From Microbacterium sp. SSM24 (GTDB lineage Bacteria; Actinomycetota; Actinomycetes; Actinomycetales; Microbacteriaceae): 64,000 nucleotides of DNA. The notes under the pieces are model-generated. The model made no database searches. It was not told the origin of the DNA and was given only the letters and a program-made list of their open reading frames with translations. The stretch spans positions 806,001-870,000 of the forward strand of contig NZ_JAPDNQ010000001.1 in the NCBI RefSeq assembly GCF_025989145.1. Direction: 5' to 3'. The number at the start of each line of letters is the position of its first letter. Positions within the stretch are counted from its first letter, which is position 1. The position numbers and the translations under genes are program-made. Below are positions 17,591 through 26,005 of the stretch, piece after piece.

Positions 17591-18586
17591 TCAGCGGACT
17601 CCGCTCGTGAGGGCTCCGCGCAGGTCGCGGCGCAGGGCGAGGCGCTGGTAGACGAGGGCGACGACGAGCGAGATGACGAAGAGGATCACGGCGATGGCGC
17701 TGCCGTAGCCGGGCTGACCGGCGAACTGCCCCTGCTGCACCATGTAGGTCGCCATCGTCTCGGTCGCCATTCCGCGGACCGTGGGGGCGACGGTGACCCA
17801 GACCATGTCGAAGACCTGCAGCGAGCCGATGATCGACAGGAAGGCCCAGATGCGGATGGTCGGGGCGAGCAGCGGGATCGTGATGTGCCGCTGGATCTGC
17901 CACCACGAGGCGCCGTCGAGCTGCGCCGCCTCGGAGAGCTCGTCGGGCACGCCCTGGAGTCCCGCGAGGAACAGCAGGATCGCGAAGCCGATGTACTTCC
18001 ACGTGAGGATGAAGAAGATCGTCCACAGCGCGATGCCGGGATCGGCGAGCCAGTTGCGGGTGAGCGCTCCGAGACCCACGGCCTCCAGGATCGCGTTGAC
18101 CGCGCCGTTGGGCTGGAGGAGGAGCTTCCAGGACAGTCCGGCGATGACTTCGGCGAGCACGTAGGGCACGAAGATCAGCAGGCGGAGGGTCGCGCGGCCG
18201 CGCAGAGGCCGGTTGAGCAGCAGGGCGATCCCGATCGCGATCGGCCCCTGCACGAGCAGCGACATGATCAGGATGAAGAAGTTGTTCCCGATCGCCTTGA
18301 GGAATTCGGGGGTCGTCAGAGCGCGGACGTAGTTGTCGAACCCGACGAACCGCTCCGGATCGGCGAGGTCGTCCCATTGGAACGCCGGCGGCAGGTTGTA
18401 GAAGCTGTAGACCGCCGCGAGGATCACGGGCAGGATCACGAAGCCGAGGAACAGGATGAGGGCCGGGGCGACGAGGATCAGGATCTCGAGGCGCTTGCGG
18501 CCTTCGCGCCGAGGGGTCCGGCGCCGGGAGGGTGAGGGACCCGGGCCCGCGGAGACCGCGGGCCCGGGGGTGAGAAGAGCCGTCAT
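17591..18586 (-). CDS. Carbohydrate ABC transporter permease (MalF type)
   Basis: 331 residues. A Pro/Arg-rich cytoplasmic N-terminus precedes the first helix ('ILILVAPALILFLGFVILPV', about 35-54), then five more helices. The EAA loop is 'SEAAQLDGASWWQIQRHITI'. It is a CUT1 permease partner of the MalG-type protein; only 2 nt separate the genes. With the binding protein upstream it makes up an oligosaccharide importer. Confidence 0.92.
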   Translation of the reverse strand: MTALLTPGPAVSAGPGPSPSRRRTPRREGRKRLEILILVAPALILFLGFVILPVILAAVYSFYNLPPAFQWDDLADPERFVGFDNYVRALTTPEFLKAIGNNFFILIMSLLVQGPIAIGIALLLNRPLRGRATLRLLIFVPYVLAEVIAGLSWKLLLQPNGAVNAILEAVGLGALTRNWLADPGIALWTIFFILTWKYIGFAILLFLAGLQGVPDELSEAAQLDGASWWQIQRHITIPLLAPTIRIWAFLSIIGSLQVFDMVWVTVAPTVRGMATETMATYMVQQGQFAGQPGYGSAIAVILFVISLVVALVYQRLALRRDLRGALTSGVR

Positions 18587-18588
18587 CG

Positions 18589-19890
18589 TCAGAGCGTCGC
18601 CGCAGCGTCTTCCATCTTGGTGACGACGTCCTCGGGGGTTCCGGCTCCGCCGAAGAGGTTGACGATTCCCTCGTTCATCGCGTTGCCGACCGTCGTGCCG
18701 TAGGCCGTGTCCAGCCACAGCTGGACGAACGACGAGGCGGCGAGACCTTCGGCGACCATCTTGAGGTTGGGGTCCTCGAGGGATGCCTGGGCCTCGGCCA
18801 CGGTCGGAATGCCCGCGCCGCTCGCGGCGAACTTCGCCTGCACCTCGGGGCTCATGATGTAGGCGAGCAGTTCGGCGCACTCCGGCGGTGCCTCAGCGGA
18901 GCATCCGAATCCGTCGCCGCCGCCGAGAGCAGCGGTCGGGTCGCCCGCGGAGCCCTCGATGCCGGGGAACGGGAACCAGCCGAGGAAGGCGGGGATCTCC
19001 TGGTCGGGCGTGAGTCCGCCGATGACCCCGGCGTTCCAGTGGCCCATGAGCTCCATGGCGGCCTGGCCGTTCGCGACCAGACCGGCCGAGCTGCCGGCCC
19101 CGGTCTGGGCGGGCGTTCCGAGGAAGCCCTCCTGGAACGGGTCGATGCCGAGGAAGTCCTCGAGCTGCTCGCCGGCCTCGACGAAGCACTCGTCCGAGAA
19201 GTCGAACTCCGTCTCGGCGGCCTGCAGCGTCTCGGGCGAGCACGTGTGCAGCGCGAACTGGTACCACCAGTGCGCGGCTGGCCACTTGTCGCCGGCGCCC
19301 ACGGCGATGGGGGTGATGCCGGCCTCGCGCAGGTCCCCGACCACGTCGATCAGCTCGTCGAGGGTCGTGGGGACCTCGACGCCGGCCTGCTCGAACAGCT
19401 CGGTGTTGTACCAGAAGCCCTCGATGCCGAACGTGAACGGGATGCCGTAGGTCTCACCGCCGACCTGCCACGGGTTGACCGTCGCGCCGACCGACGCCAC
19501 GGTGTCGCCGATCACGTCGTCGAGCGGCATGAGGTAGCCGTTCTCGACCTGGTCGCGCAGCTCGCCTCCCGGCCACACCTGGAAGAGGTCGGGCGGGTCT
19601 CCGGCGGCGAGGGCGTTGGGGATGAGCGTGCGCTGCAGCTCCTCGTTCTGGTAGCCGGTCTGCTCGACGGTCACGCCGGGATTCGCAGCCTCGAACTCGG
19701 CTGCCACCTCCTCCCACACGGCGGGCATCGGGCCGGAGGTGGCGTTGTGCCACCACGTGATCGTGACGTCTTCGCCGTCTTCCCCGCCGTCGCCGCCGTC
19801 GCCGGAACCGGCGCAGCCGCTGAGGGCGCCGATGGCGAGACCGGCCGCGGCGAGACCTGCCGCGAGCCGCATCCTGCTGCGTGTGTTCAT
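18589..19890 (-). CDS. Sugar-binding lipoprotein of ABC importer
   Basis: 433 residues, CUT1 solute-binding protein family 1. The signal peptide ends in a lipobox 'GALSGC' with Cys26 as the lipid anchor; a Gly/Asp/Glu-rich linker follows. The mature domain has the usual 'TITWWHNATSG' start and 'YGIPFTFGIEGFWYN' binding cleft region. It is first gene of the operon binding protein / permease / permease / GH3. Expression is likely controlled by the operator at 19903-19928 and the divergent ROK regulator. Xylo-oligosaccharides are the inferred ligand. Confidence 0.93.
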   Translation of the reverse strand: MNTRSRMRLAAGLAAAGLAIGALSGCAGSGDGGDGGEDGEDVTITWWHNATSGPMPAVWEEVAAEFEAANPGVTVEQTGYQNEELQRTLIPNALAAGDPPDLFQVWPGGELRDQVENGYLMPLDDVIGDTVASVGATVNPWQVGGETYGIPFTFGIEGFWYNTELFEQAGVEVPTTLDELIDVVGDLREAGITPIAVGAGDKWPAAHWWYQFALHTCSPETLQAAETEFDFSDECFVEAGEQLEDFLGIDPFQEGFLGTPAQTGAGSSAGLVANGQAAMELMGHWNAGVIGGLTPDQEIPAFLGWFPFPGIEGSAGDPTAALGGGDGFGCSAEAPPECAELLAYIMSPEVQAKFAASGAGIPTVAEAQASLEDPNLKMVAEGLAASSFVQLWLDTAYGTTVGNAMNEGIVNLFGGAGTPEDVVTKMEDAAATL

Positions 19891-19902
19891 CTTCGAACCT
19901 CT

Positions 19903-19928
19903 CGAAAGTTTCGACGTCTGCGTCGAAA
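19903..19928. promoter_or_regulatory. Overlapping palindromic operators for the sugar operon
   Basis: CGAAA-G-TTTCG (19903-19913) overlaps a second perfect inverted repeat TTTCGACG-TCTG-CGTCGAAA (19909-19928). They lie just downstream of the predicted transcription start of the binding-protein operon, where a repressor would block transcription. The CGAA-N-TTCG core resembles sites described for xylan-use ROK regulators in Streptomyces, from memory. Confidence 0.72.
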
Positions 19929-19945
19929 GTGATGTGGACGGTGCC

Positions 19946-19974
19946 AGAGTACGTCCACGGGGATTTGGAGTCAA
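19946..19974 (-). promoter_or_regulatory. Promoter of sugar importer operon
   Basis: On the minus strand TTGACT (19974-19969) and TACTCT (19951-19946) are separated by exactly 17 nt. The predicted start of transcription is near 19938, about 50 nt before the binding-protein ATG. Confidence 0.65.
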
Positions 19975-20022
19975 GAGCAACAAATACCGGGCGGGTGCGC
20001 GCTCGCCCGTACAGTGAGGGAC

Positions 20023-21189
20023 GTGACCGATCCGTCCCCCGCCGAAGGCGTCCGCCAGCGCAACCTCGCGAGGCTGCTGCGGCTCGTCCACCTCGAGGGA
20101 CCCCTGTCCCGCGCGACGCTGACCGAAACGACGGGCCTCAATCGCTCGACGATCGCCGACCTCGTGGCCGAGCTCGTGCGCGCCGGGCTGGTCGAGGAGC
20201 GCGCACCCGACCCGTCTCGCCGTGTCGGCCGCCCCTCCCCGGTCGTGGCGATCGCGTCCCGCGTCGTCGCGGTCGCCGCGCACCCCGAGGTCGACGCCCT
20301 CACGATCGCGGCGGTCGGTCTCGACCGCGAGATCGTGCGACGCGAGCGGATCGACCTCGATCACGTGCTCACGCCCGAGGAGACCGCCGCACTCGTGGCG
20401 CAGAAGATCGCCGAGTGGCGCGCCGGGCCGCTCGGCGACGCGCACATCGTCTCGGTCGGGCTCGCCGTGCCCGGACTCGTCCGCACCGCGGACGGGCTCG
20501 TGCGCAACGCTCCACACCTTCTCTGGACCGACTCCCCCGTGCGCGACCTCGTCAGCGCAGCGACGGGCCTGCCGACGGTCGTCGGCAACGACGCGACCCT
20601 CGGCGCCCTCGCCGAGCACCTCTACGGGGCGGCGCGGGGCATCGACCACGTCGTCTACCTCAACGGCGGCGCGAGCGGCATCGGCGGCGGGCTGATCGTG
20701 CACGGGATGCCGGTGGCCGGCGCCGGCGGCTACGCCGGCGAGTTCGGGCAGAACCGCCCGGGCATCGCCGCCGAGACCGACCGCCGCGCCCGCGGCGGCG
20801 TGCTCGAGGATGAAGTCAGCCGCACGCTGCTCCTCGACGCCGTCGGGCTCACGGCCGCCGACGAGCCCACGCTCGCCGAGGCGCTCGCGGCCTCGGCGGA
20901 TCCCGCCGTCGCCGCCGAGGTCGCCCGGCAGCGCGGCATCCTGTCCACCGCCCTCGCCAACGCGGTCAACGTGCTCAACCCCTCCGTCGTCGTGCTGGGA
21001 GGTTTTCTGGCCACCATCGCCGCCCCCGACCTCGACGGGCTCATCGCCGCGGTCGGCGCCCAGGCGATGCCCGCGAACATGGAGGGGCTCGGCATCCGCG
21101 TCGCCTCCCTCGCCGAGGATCGCCTGCTCATCGGGGCGGTCGAGGCCGCGTTCGAGCCCCTGCTCGCCGACCCGACCGGCGCCGCCTGA
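20023..21189 (+). CDS. ROK-family transcriptional regulator
   Basis: 388 residues. An N-terminal winged helix-turn-helix ('TLTETTGLNRSTIADLVAEL', about 32-51) is fused to a ROK sugar-sensing domain ('YAGEFGQ', 'VVYLNGGASGIGGGLIVHG'). The zinc motif CxCGxxGC usual in ROK kinases is absent ('EFGQNRPGIAAETDRRARGG'), which fits a regulator without kinase activity. It is divergent from the sugar importer and is its probable repressor. GTG at 20023 is chosen because a TACAGT box ends 7 nt before it; an in-frame GTG at 20014 overlaps that box. Confidence 0.9.
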   Translation: MTDPSPAEGVRQRNLARLLRLVHLEGPLSRATLTETTGLNRSTIADLVAELVRAGLVEERAPDPSRRVGRPSPVVAIASRVVAVAAHPEVDALTIAAVGLDREIVRRERIDLDHVLTPEETAALVAQKIAEWRAGPLGDAHIVSVGLAVPGLVRTADGLVRNAPHLLWTDSPVRDLVSAATGLPTVVGNDATLGALAEHLYGAARGIDHVVYLNGGASGIGGGLIVHGMPVAGAGGYAGEFGQNRPGIAAETDRRARGGVLEDEVSRTLLLDAVGLTAADEPTLAEALAASADPAVAAEVARQRGILSTALANAVNVLNPSVVVLGGFLATIAAPDLDGLIAAVGAQAMPANMEGLGIRVASLAEDRLLIGAVEAAFEPLLADPTGAA

Positions 21190-21337
21190 GCGGTACACCC
21201 GTCTCCGCGCACCCGCGTATGCTGCGGCCCGTCGGGTCCGTTTGTGCGGGCGAAATGCCGCGCCGCCGGCCCGTGAGGCGGCCACACGCCCGCACAAACG
21301 GAACCGGCGCCTGAGCGGTACACCCGTCTCCGCGCAC
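21183..21337. repeat. 30-bp direct repeat flanking hairpin A2
   Basis: CGCCTGAGCGGTACACCCGT and the next ten bases occur identically at 21183-21212 and 21308-21337, 125 bp apart. The first copy includes the ROK stop codon. Hairpin A2 lies between the two copies, suggesting duplication or insertion of the element. Confidence 0.85.
21237..21302. repeat. Long inverted repeat, family A copy 2
   Basis: A 16-bp stem TCCGTTTGTGCGGGCG (21237-21252) pairs with 21287-21302. The loop carries an inner GCCGCC/GGCGGC stem. The element is identical to copy 3 (21548-21615) apart from one loop base and flanks. Confidence 0.88.
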
Positions 21338-21398
21338 GGTCAACCGGGGGGACGGATGCCGCGCCCCCGCGCATGCTGAGGGCTGGAGGTCCTTCATC

Positions 21399-21524
21399 AT
21401 GAGCGATCCGAACCCCTTCCCGTCCGAGCCGCTGGCACCGCACCCTGACGAGCCGCTCGCGCCCCACCCCGTCGAGCCGACGTTCCCGTCGCCACCCGAG
21501 CCGACGGTGCCCACCGCCGCCTGA
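21399..21524 (+). CDS. 41-residue Pro-rich small protein
   Basis: A short frame encoding a very Pro/Glu-rich, Lys-free peptide with internal repeats ('EPLAPHPDEPLAPHP', then 'VEPTFPSPPEPTVP'). A strong GGAGGT ribosome site lies 8 nt before the ATG, which is the main reason to call it a gene. It has no membrane segment. It is bracketed by two almost identical family A hairpins, so it may be an independent short transcript. Function is unknown; composition suggests an extended, disordered peptide. Confidence 0.55.
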   Translation: MSDPNPFPSEPLAPHPDEPLAPHPVEPTFPSPPEPTVPTAA

Positions 21525-21547
21525 AGCCGCCCGTCGGCCCCCGCCGG

Positions 21548-21615
21548 GTCCGTTTGTGCGGGCGAAATGCCGCGCCGCCGGCCCGTGAGGCGGCCATACG
21601 CCCGCACAAACGGAC
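21548..21615. repeat. Long inverted repeat, family A copy 3
   Basis: A 17-bp stem GTCCGTTTGTGCGGGCG (21548-21564) pairs with 21599-21615. It follows the small Pro-rich gene by 23 nt and could terminate it. The rest of the gap to the aminotransferase holds only its promoter region, with TATCGT at 21697. Confidence 0.88.
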
Positions 21616-21730
21616 GTGACCCCTCCGGGCGGACGGTCCGCCGCATCCGGCACACGAACCGGACGAACCGTCATGGCCGCGGTGCGGGCACGCGGGTATC
21701 GTCGGGGAAAAGCCCGACGGAAGGCCCACC

Positions 21731-23134
21731 ATGTCGACCACGACCGAACGCCAAGCCCGCACCGAGGCGGAACTGCAGCAGATGGCCAAGGACCATCTGT
21801 GGATGCACTTCGCTCGCCAGTCGGTGATGACCGACGGCCCCGGCGTCCCCATCATCGTCAAGGGCGAGGGTCACCACATCTGGGACTCGAAGGGCAAGAA
21901 GTACATCGACGGCCTCGCGGGTCTGTTCGTGGTCGCGGCCGGGCACGGCCGCAAGCGCCTCGCCGACGTCGCCGCCAAGCAGGCCGAGCAGCTCGCGTTC
22001 TTCCCGATCTGGTCGTACGCGCATCCGGCCGCGATCGAGCTCGCCGACCGCATCGCCTCGTACGCCCCCGGCGACCTCAACAAGGTGTTCTTCTCGACCG
22101 GCGGCGGCGAAGCCGTCGAGACCGCGTTCAAGCTCGCCAAGTACTACTGGAAGCTCAAGGGCCAGCCCACCAAGCACAAGGTCATCTCGCGGTCGGTGGC
22201 TTACCACGGCACGCCGTCCGGAGCCCTCGCGATCACCGGCATCCCGGCGATGAAGTCGATGTTCGAGCCCCTGACGCCCGGCGGCTTCCGCGTGCCGAAC
22301 ACGAACTTCTACCGCGCCGAGGACATGGGCGCGCCCACGGGCAGCCTCGAGGAGTTCGGCGTCTGGGCGGCGGACCGCATCGAGGAGATGATCCAGTTCG
22401 AAGGCCCCGACACGGTGGCCGCGGTGTTCCTCGAGCCGGTGCAGAACTCGGGCGGATGCTTCCCCCCGCCCCCCGGCTACTTCCAGCGCGTGCGCGAGAT
22501 CTGCGACAAGTACGACGTGCTGCTCGTCTCGGACGAGGTCATCTGCGCGTTCGGGCGCATCGGCCACATGTTCGCGTGCGACGCCTACGGGTACCAGCCC
22601 GACATGATCACGTTCGCCAAGGCAGTCACCAGCGGCTACTCGCCCCTGGGCGGCACCGTCATCAGCGACCGCATCTACGAGCCGTTCGCCCACGGCGACC
22701 GCGCGTTCTACCACGGCTACACGTTCGGCGGGCACCCGGTCTCGAGCGCGGTCGCCCTCGAGAACCTCGACATCTTCGAGGAGGAGGGCCTCCTCGAGCG
22801 GGTGCGCGAGAACTCGCCGGTGTTCCGCTCGACGCTCGAGCAGCTGAAGGATCTGCCCATCGTCGGCGATGTGCGCGGCGACGGTTACTTCTTCGGCATC
22901 GAGCTCGTGAAGGACAAGACCACGAAGGAGACGTTCGACGACGACGAGTCCGAGCGCCTGCTGCGCGGGTTCCTGTCGAAGGCGCTCTTCGACGCCGGAC
23001 TGTACTGCCGTGCCGACGACCGCGGCGACCCCGTCATCCAGCTCGCGCCGCCGCTGACCATCGGCCCGAGCGAGTTCACCGAGATCGAGCAGATCCTGCG
23101 CTCGGTCCTGACCGAGGCGTGGACCCGGCTCTGA
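21731..23134 (+). CDS. Class III PLP-dependent aminotransferase
   Basis: 467 residues of the omega-aminotransferase (ornithine/acetylornithine, putrescine, beta-alanine) family. The PLP Schiff-base Lys297 is in 'DMITFAKAVTSGYSPLGG', and Asp268 that binds the pyridine nitrogen is in 'LLVSDEVICAFGR'. 'FSTGGGEAVETAFKLAKYY' is the phosphate-binding turn. These enzymes move terminal amino groups of polyamines or omega-amino acids to pyruvate or 2-oxoglutarate. Without neighbours of a pathway, the substrate cannot be fixed. GGAAGG precedes the ATG. Confidence 0.9.
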   Translation: MSTTTERQARTEAELQQMAKDHLWMHFARQSVMTDGPGVPIIVKGEGHHIWDSKGKKYIDGLAGLFVVAAGHGRKRLADVAAKQAEQLAFFPIWSYAHPAAIELADRIASYAPGDLNKVFFSTGGGEAVETAFKLAKYYWKLKGQPTKHKVISRSVAYHGTPSGALAITGIPAMKSMFEPLTPGGFRVPNTNFYRAEDMGAPTGSLEEFGVWAADRIEEMIQFEGPDTVAAVFLEPVQNSGGCFPPPPGYFQRVREICDKYDVLLVSDEVICAFGRIGHMFACDAYGYQPDMITFAKAVTSGYSPLGGTVISDRIYEPFAHGDRAFYHGYTFGGHPVSSAVALENLDIFEEEGLLERVRENSPVFRSTLEQLKDLPIVGDVRGDGYFFGIELVKDKTTKETFDDDESERLLRGFLSKALFDAGLYCRADDRGDPVIQLAPPLTIGPSEFTEIEQILRSVLTEAWTRL

Positions 23135-23192
23135 GTCATCCCGTGACGCCCGGTGGGAATGCCCGCCGGGCGTCGCGGCGTTGTGCCCCGGC

Positions 23193-23828
23193 ATGACCAC
23201 AGTCGGAATCATCGGAGCAGGACACATCGGATCGACCCTCGCACGGGGCCTCGTCGATCGCGGCTACACGGTCGTGATCAGCAACTCGCGCGGACCGGAG
23301 ACGCTCACGGCCCTCGTCGACGACCTGGGCGCGAACGCCTCGGCGGCGACGGTGACGGATGCCGCGGCAGCCGGCGACGTCGTCATCGTGACGGTGCCGC
23401 TCAAGGCGTACCAGGACATCCCGGTCGAGCCCCTCGCCGGGAAGATCGTGCTCGACACCAACAACTACTACTGGGAGCGCGACGGCCGGATCGCGGTCCT
23501 CGACGACAAGCAGGCCACGACCACGGGTCTCCTGCAGGACCACCTGCCCGGCGCGAAGGTCGCCAAGGCCTTCAACCACATCACGTCGAGCGACATCCTC
23601 ACGACGGGCTCCACGGCGGGCACCCCCGACCGCCGCGCTCTGGCCACCGCGAGCGACCACCCGGATGCCGCGGCCTTCGTCGCCGCGCTGTACGACGAGT
23701 TCGGATTCGACGTCGTCTACATCGGCTCGGTCGGCGAGAGCTGGCGCGTCGAGCGCGACCAGCCCGCCTACGTCACCCGTCAGACGAAGTCCGAGCTCGA
23801 GGAGAACCTCGCCCGCGCGACCCGCTGA
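23193..23828 (+). CDS. NADP-binding reductase of the F420-dependent NADP reductase-like family
   Basis: 211 residues, a single Rossmann domain: 'VGIIGAGHIGSTLARGLVDR' at the N-terminus and 'VISNSRGPETL', where Ser-Arg after the second strand suggests NADP(H). 'GKIVLDTNNYYWERDG' and 'AKAFNHITSSDIL' match the family called NAD(P)-binding or NADPH-dependent F420 reductase. Substrate is unknown. ATG at 23193 was chosen; an in-frame GTG 12 nt upstream is possible. It is 58 nt after the aminotransferase and may share its transcript. Confidence 0.8.
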   Translation: MTTVGIIGAGHIGSTLARGLVDRGYTVVISNSRGPETLTALVDDLGANASAATVTDAAAAGDVVIVTVPLKAYQDIPVEPLAGKIVLDTNNYYWERDGRIAVLDDKQATTTGLLQDHLPGAKVAKAFNHITSSDILTTGSTAGTPDRRALATASDHPDAAAFVAALYDEFGFDVVYIGSVGESWRVERDQPAYVTRQTKSELEENLARATR

Positions 23829-23846
23829 CGCGGTTCTTCCACGCCT

Positions 23847-23952
23847 GCGGGCGCATAACTCCTGCACTCTCGCGCCGGGCGCCGCGCGCGGTCCCGTAAT
23901 CTCGCGCACGCCGCCGCGGGACGTCGAGGATCTTCAGGAGTTATGCGCCCGC
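23847..23952. repeat. Long inverted repeat, family D copy 2
   Basis: A perfect 18-bp stem GCGGGCGCATAACTCCTG (23847-23864) pairs with 23935-23952 across a 70-nt GC-rich loop. It lies in a convergent gap and may end both transcripts. Confidence 0.87.
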
Positions 23953-23958
23953 GGGCGG

Positions 23959-25089
23959 CTAGAGCGTCGCGGCGAAGGGGTCGAACTCGGCGGGCAGGGA
24001 GCCGACCTCGTCGACCGTGCTCTCCACCTCGACGAACGCGCGCGCCTCGACGGACTCCTCGATCGAGAGGAGCGTGTCGAGCACGTGGTACCCGAACCGG
24101 CCGGTCGCGACGTGCGGGCGACCGGCCCGGATCGAGCGGGCCATGTCGAGCAGGCCGAGTCCGCGCCCGGCGAGCACCCCCTCCTGCGCCACCTCGTCCA
24201 CCTGCTGCACGATCGGCGCAGGCGGCACGACCGCCTCGCTGAGCGGGCGCGTGATCGTGATGGCGCCGCCGAACGTGTTGGGATCGGGGATCACGAGCGT
24301 TCCCTCCGTGCCCGTGATCTCGACGACGCCGTGCCGCAGCAGCGGCGAGTCGGTGCTGTACAGGCTCTGCGCCTGCCCGCCCTGCTCGAACGCCATGAGC
24401 AGCGAGACGGTCGAGGGCACCTCGACGGGGAACTCGTCCCCCGCAAGGGGTCCGACCTGCACCGCGCGGGACTCGCTGCCCTTCAGGCCGAGCGCGGCGA
24501 CGGCGGCGACCGGTCCGAACACGTGCACCAGCGCCGAGACGTAGTACGGGCCCATGTCGAGAAGGGGGCCGCCGCCCACGGCGTACAGGAACGCCGGGTT
24601 CGGATGGAAGATCTCCGGCCCCTGCCACTGGAACGACGTCTGAGCGAACAGCGGTCGCCCGATGTCGCCGCGGGCGATCGCACGCTTGGCTGTCTGCACG
24701 CCCGGGCCGAGGACCGTGTCCGGCGCGACGCCCACTCGGAGGGATGCGGCATCCGCCTTCTCCAGCAGCCCGAGCGACGACGCGCGGTCCACGCCGATCG
24801 GCTTCTCGGTCCACACGTGCTTGCCCGCGGCGATGATCGCCTCGGACACCTCGACGTGCACCGCCGGGATCGTCAGGTTGACCACGATCTCGATTTCGGG
24901 GTCGCCGAGCACGACGTCGACGCCGCCCGCCTTGGGCACGCCGTACTTCGCCGCCTGCTCGCGCGCACGGTCCACGAGGAGGTCGCCGATGGCGATCACC
25001 GTCACGTCCGGGAAGCTCGTGAGGCTCTTGAGGTACTGGTCGCTGATGTTTCCCGCGCCGATGATCCCGACGCCGACGGGCGCCGCCAT
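23959..25089 (-). CDS. Gfo/Idh/MocA-family sugar oxidoreductase
   Basis: 376 residues. N-terminal Rossmann fold 'VGIIGAGNISDQYLKSL', conserved 'TEKPIGVD' with Glu95-Lys96-Pro97, and the C-terminal alpha/beta substrate domain. It should oxidise or reduce a sugar, inositol or derivative with NAD(P). Its start overlaps the stop of the upstream isomerase (TGATG), so the two work as a pair, likely in catabolism of a sugar or cyclitol under control of the divergent TetR protein. Confidence 0.9.
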   Translation of the reverse strand: MAAPVGVGIIGAGNISDQYLKSLTSFPDVTVIAIGDLLVDRAREQAAKYGVPKAGGVDVVLGDPEIEIVVNLTIPAVHVEVSEAIIAAGKHVWTEKPIGVDRASSLGLLEKADAASLRVGVAPDTVLGPGVQTAKRAIARGDIGRPLFAQTSFQWQGPEIFHPNPAFLYAVGGGPLLDMGPYYVSALVHVFGPVAAVAALGLKGSESRAVQVGPLAGDEFPVEVPSTVSLLMAFEQGGQAQSLYSTDSPLLRHGVVEITGTEGTLVIPDPNTFGGAITITRPLSEAVVPPAPIVQQVDEVAQEGVLAGRGLGLLDMARSIRAGRPHVATGRFGYHVLDTLLSIEESVEARAFVEVESTVDEVGSLPAEFDPFAATL

Positions 25090-25895
25090 CAGCGGGCCGC
25101 CCGCTCGTCGAGGAAGACGCGGCTCTGCTCGATGCCGTCGAAGAGGTCGCCCGAGTAGGCGTCGAACTCCACGATGGCGAACTCGAGAGCGGATGCCGCG
25201 TCCAGCGCCTGCGCGAGGGGGACGGCGCCCGTTCCGGCGGGCACCTGGTCGGCCGGCGGATACGCCTCCACGGCTTCGGGGTCGAGCGTCCCGTCCTTCA
25301 CGTGCACCGCGACCACGCGGTCGCCGAGCCGCGTGAGCAGCTCGGCCGGGTCCACGCCGGCGCGGGCCGCCCAGTAGAGGTCGACCTCGAGCACGACGCG
25401 CGGGTCGAGGAGCTCGGCGAGCAGCTCGAGGCCGGTCTGCCCGTCGATGTGCGCCTCGAGCTCGTGGGCGTGATTGTGGTAGCCGACGCGGAGCCCGCGG
25501 CCCGCCGCGATCTCGGCCGCGGCGTTGAGCAGGCGCGCGGTCTCCTCGATCTGCGCGCGCGACTCCCAGCGGGCGGGCTCGGTGTAGGGGTCGATGACCG
25601 TTCCCATGCCGAGGGTCTCGGCGGCGTCGAAGACCTCGTCGGGGCTCGGCACGGGGATCTTGGTCCCGCTGCCGTCGGGGTTGACGAACGACTCCGAGGC
25701 GAGGAACGCGTGGCCCGTCGGTGCGACCAGGCCGTTCGCGGCGAGGGCCGCGGCGAGGGGCTCGGCGCGGCGCACGAAGTCGTACGGCTCGACGGCGGTG
25801 AAGCCGCGGCGGGCGACCTCGGCGAGGGTGCCGTCGAGATCCGCCTCGAGGGCGTCCTTGACCGTGAACAGCTGGACGGATGTGAGTGCCGGCAT
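25089..25895 (-). CDS. Sugar phosphate isomerase/epimerase (AP endonuclease 2 TIM-barrel family)
   Basis: 268 residues of the xylose isomerase-like TIM-barrel family. Metal-binding positions are suggested by 'GYHNHAHELE' and 'VVLEVDLYWAARAG' and by 'AIVEFDAYSGD' near the C-terminus. Members isomerise or epimerise sugars, keto-inositols and related molecules. It is first gene of a two-gene operon with an oxidoreductase. The ATG at 25895 is preceded by GAGAGG. The real substrate cannot be told from sequence. Confidence 0.87.
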   Translation of the reverse strand: MPALTSVQLFTVKDALEADLDGTLAEVARRGFTAVEPYDFVRRAEPLAAALAANGLVAPTGHAFLASESFVNPDGSGTKIPVPSPDEVFDAAETLGMGTVIDPYTEPARWESRAQIEETARLLNAAAEIAAGRGLRVGYHNHAHELEAHIDGQTGLELLAELLDPRVVLEVDLYWAARAGVDPAELLTRLGDRVVAVHVKDGTLDPEAVEAYPPADQVPAGTGAVPLAQALDAASALEFAIVEFDAYSGDLFDGIEQSRVFLDERAAR

Positions 25896-25962
25896 GGAAC
25901 CTCTCCTCGGCGGTCGACGATGACGCGCGCCCGCTGTCGAGCGCTGCTCAGAAACGCTACCA

Positions 25963-25986
25963 GAAAACCTCCACTCGGAGGTTTTC
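25963..25986. promoter_or_regulatory. Palindromic operator for isomerase/TetR pair
   Basis: A perfect 10-bp inverted repeat GAAAACCTCC-ACTC-GGAGGTTTTC between the divergent isomerase and TetR genes. It lies just upstream of the TAGGAT -10 box (25994-25999) of the TetR gene. Confidence 0.8.
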
Positions 25987-26005
25987 AATCGCATAGGATG
26001 CCAGC

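Noticed and set aside
21190..21730. Insertion sequence remnant suggested by direct and inverted repeats
   Set aside because: No transposase fragment in any frame; repeats match the hairpin family instead.
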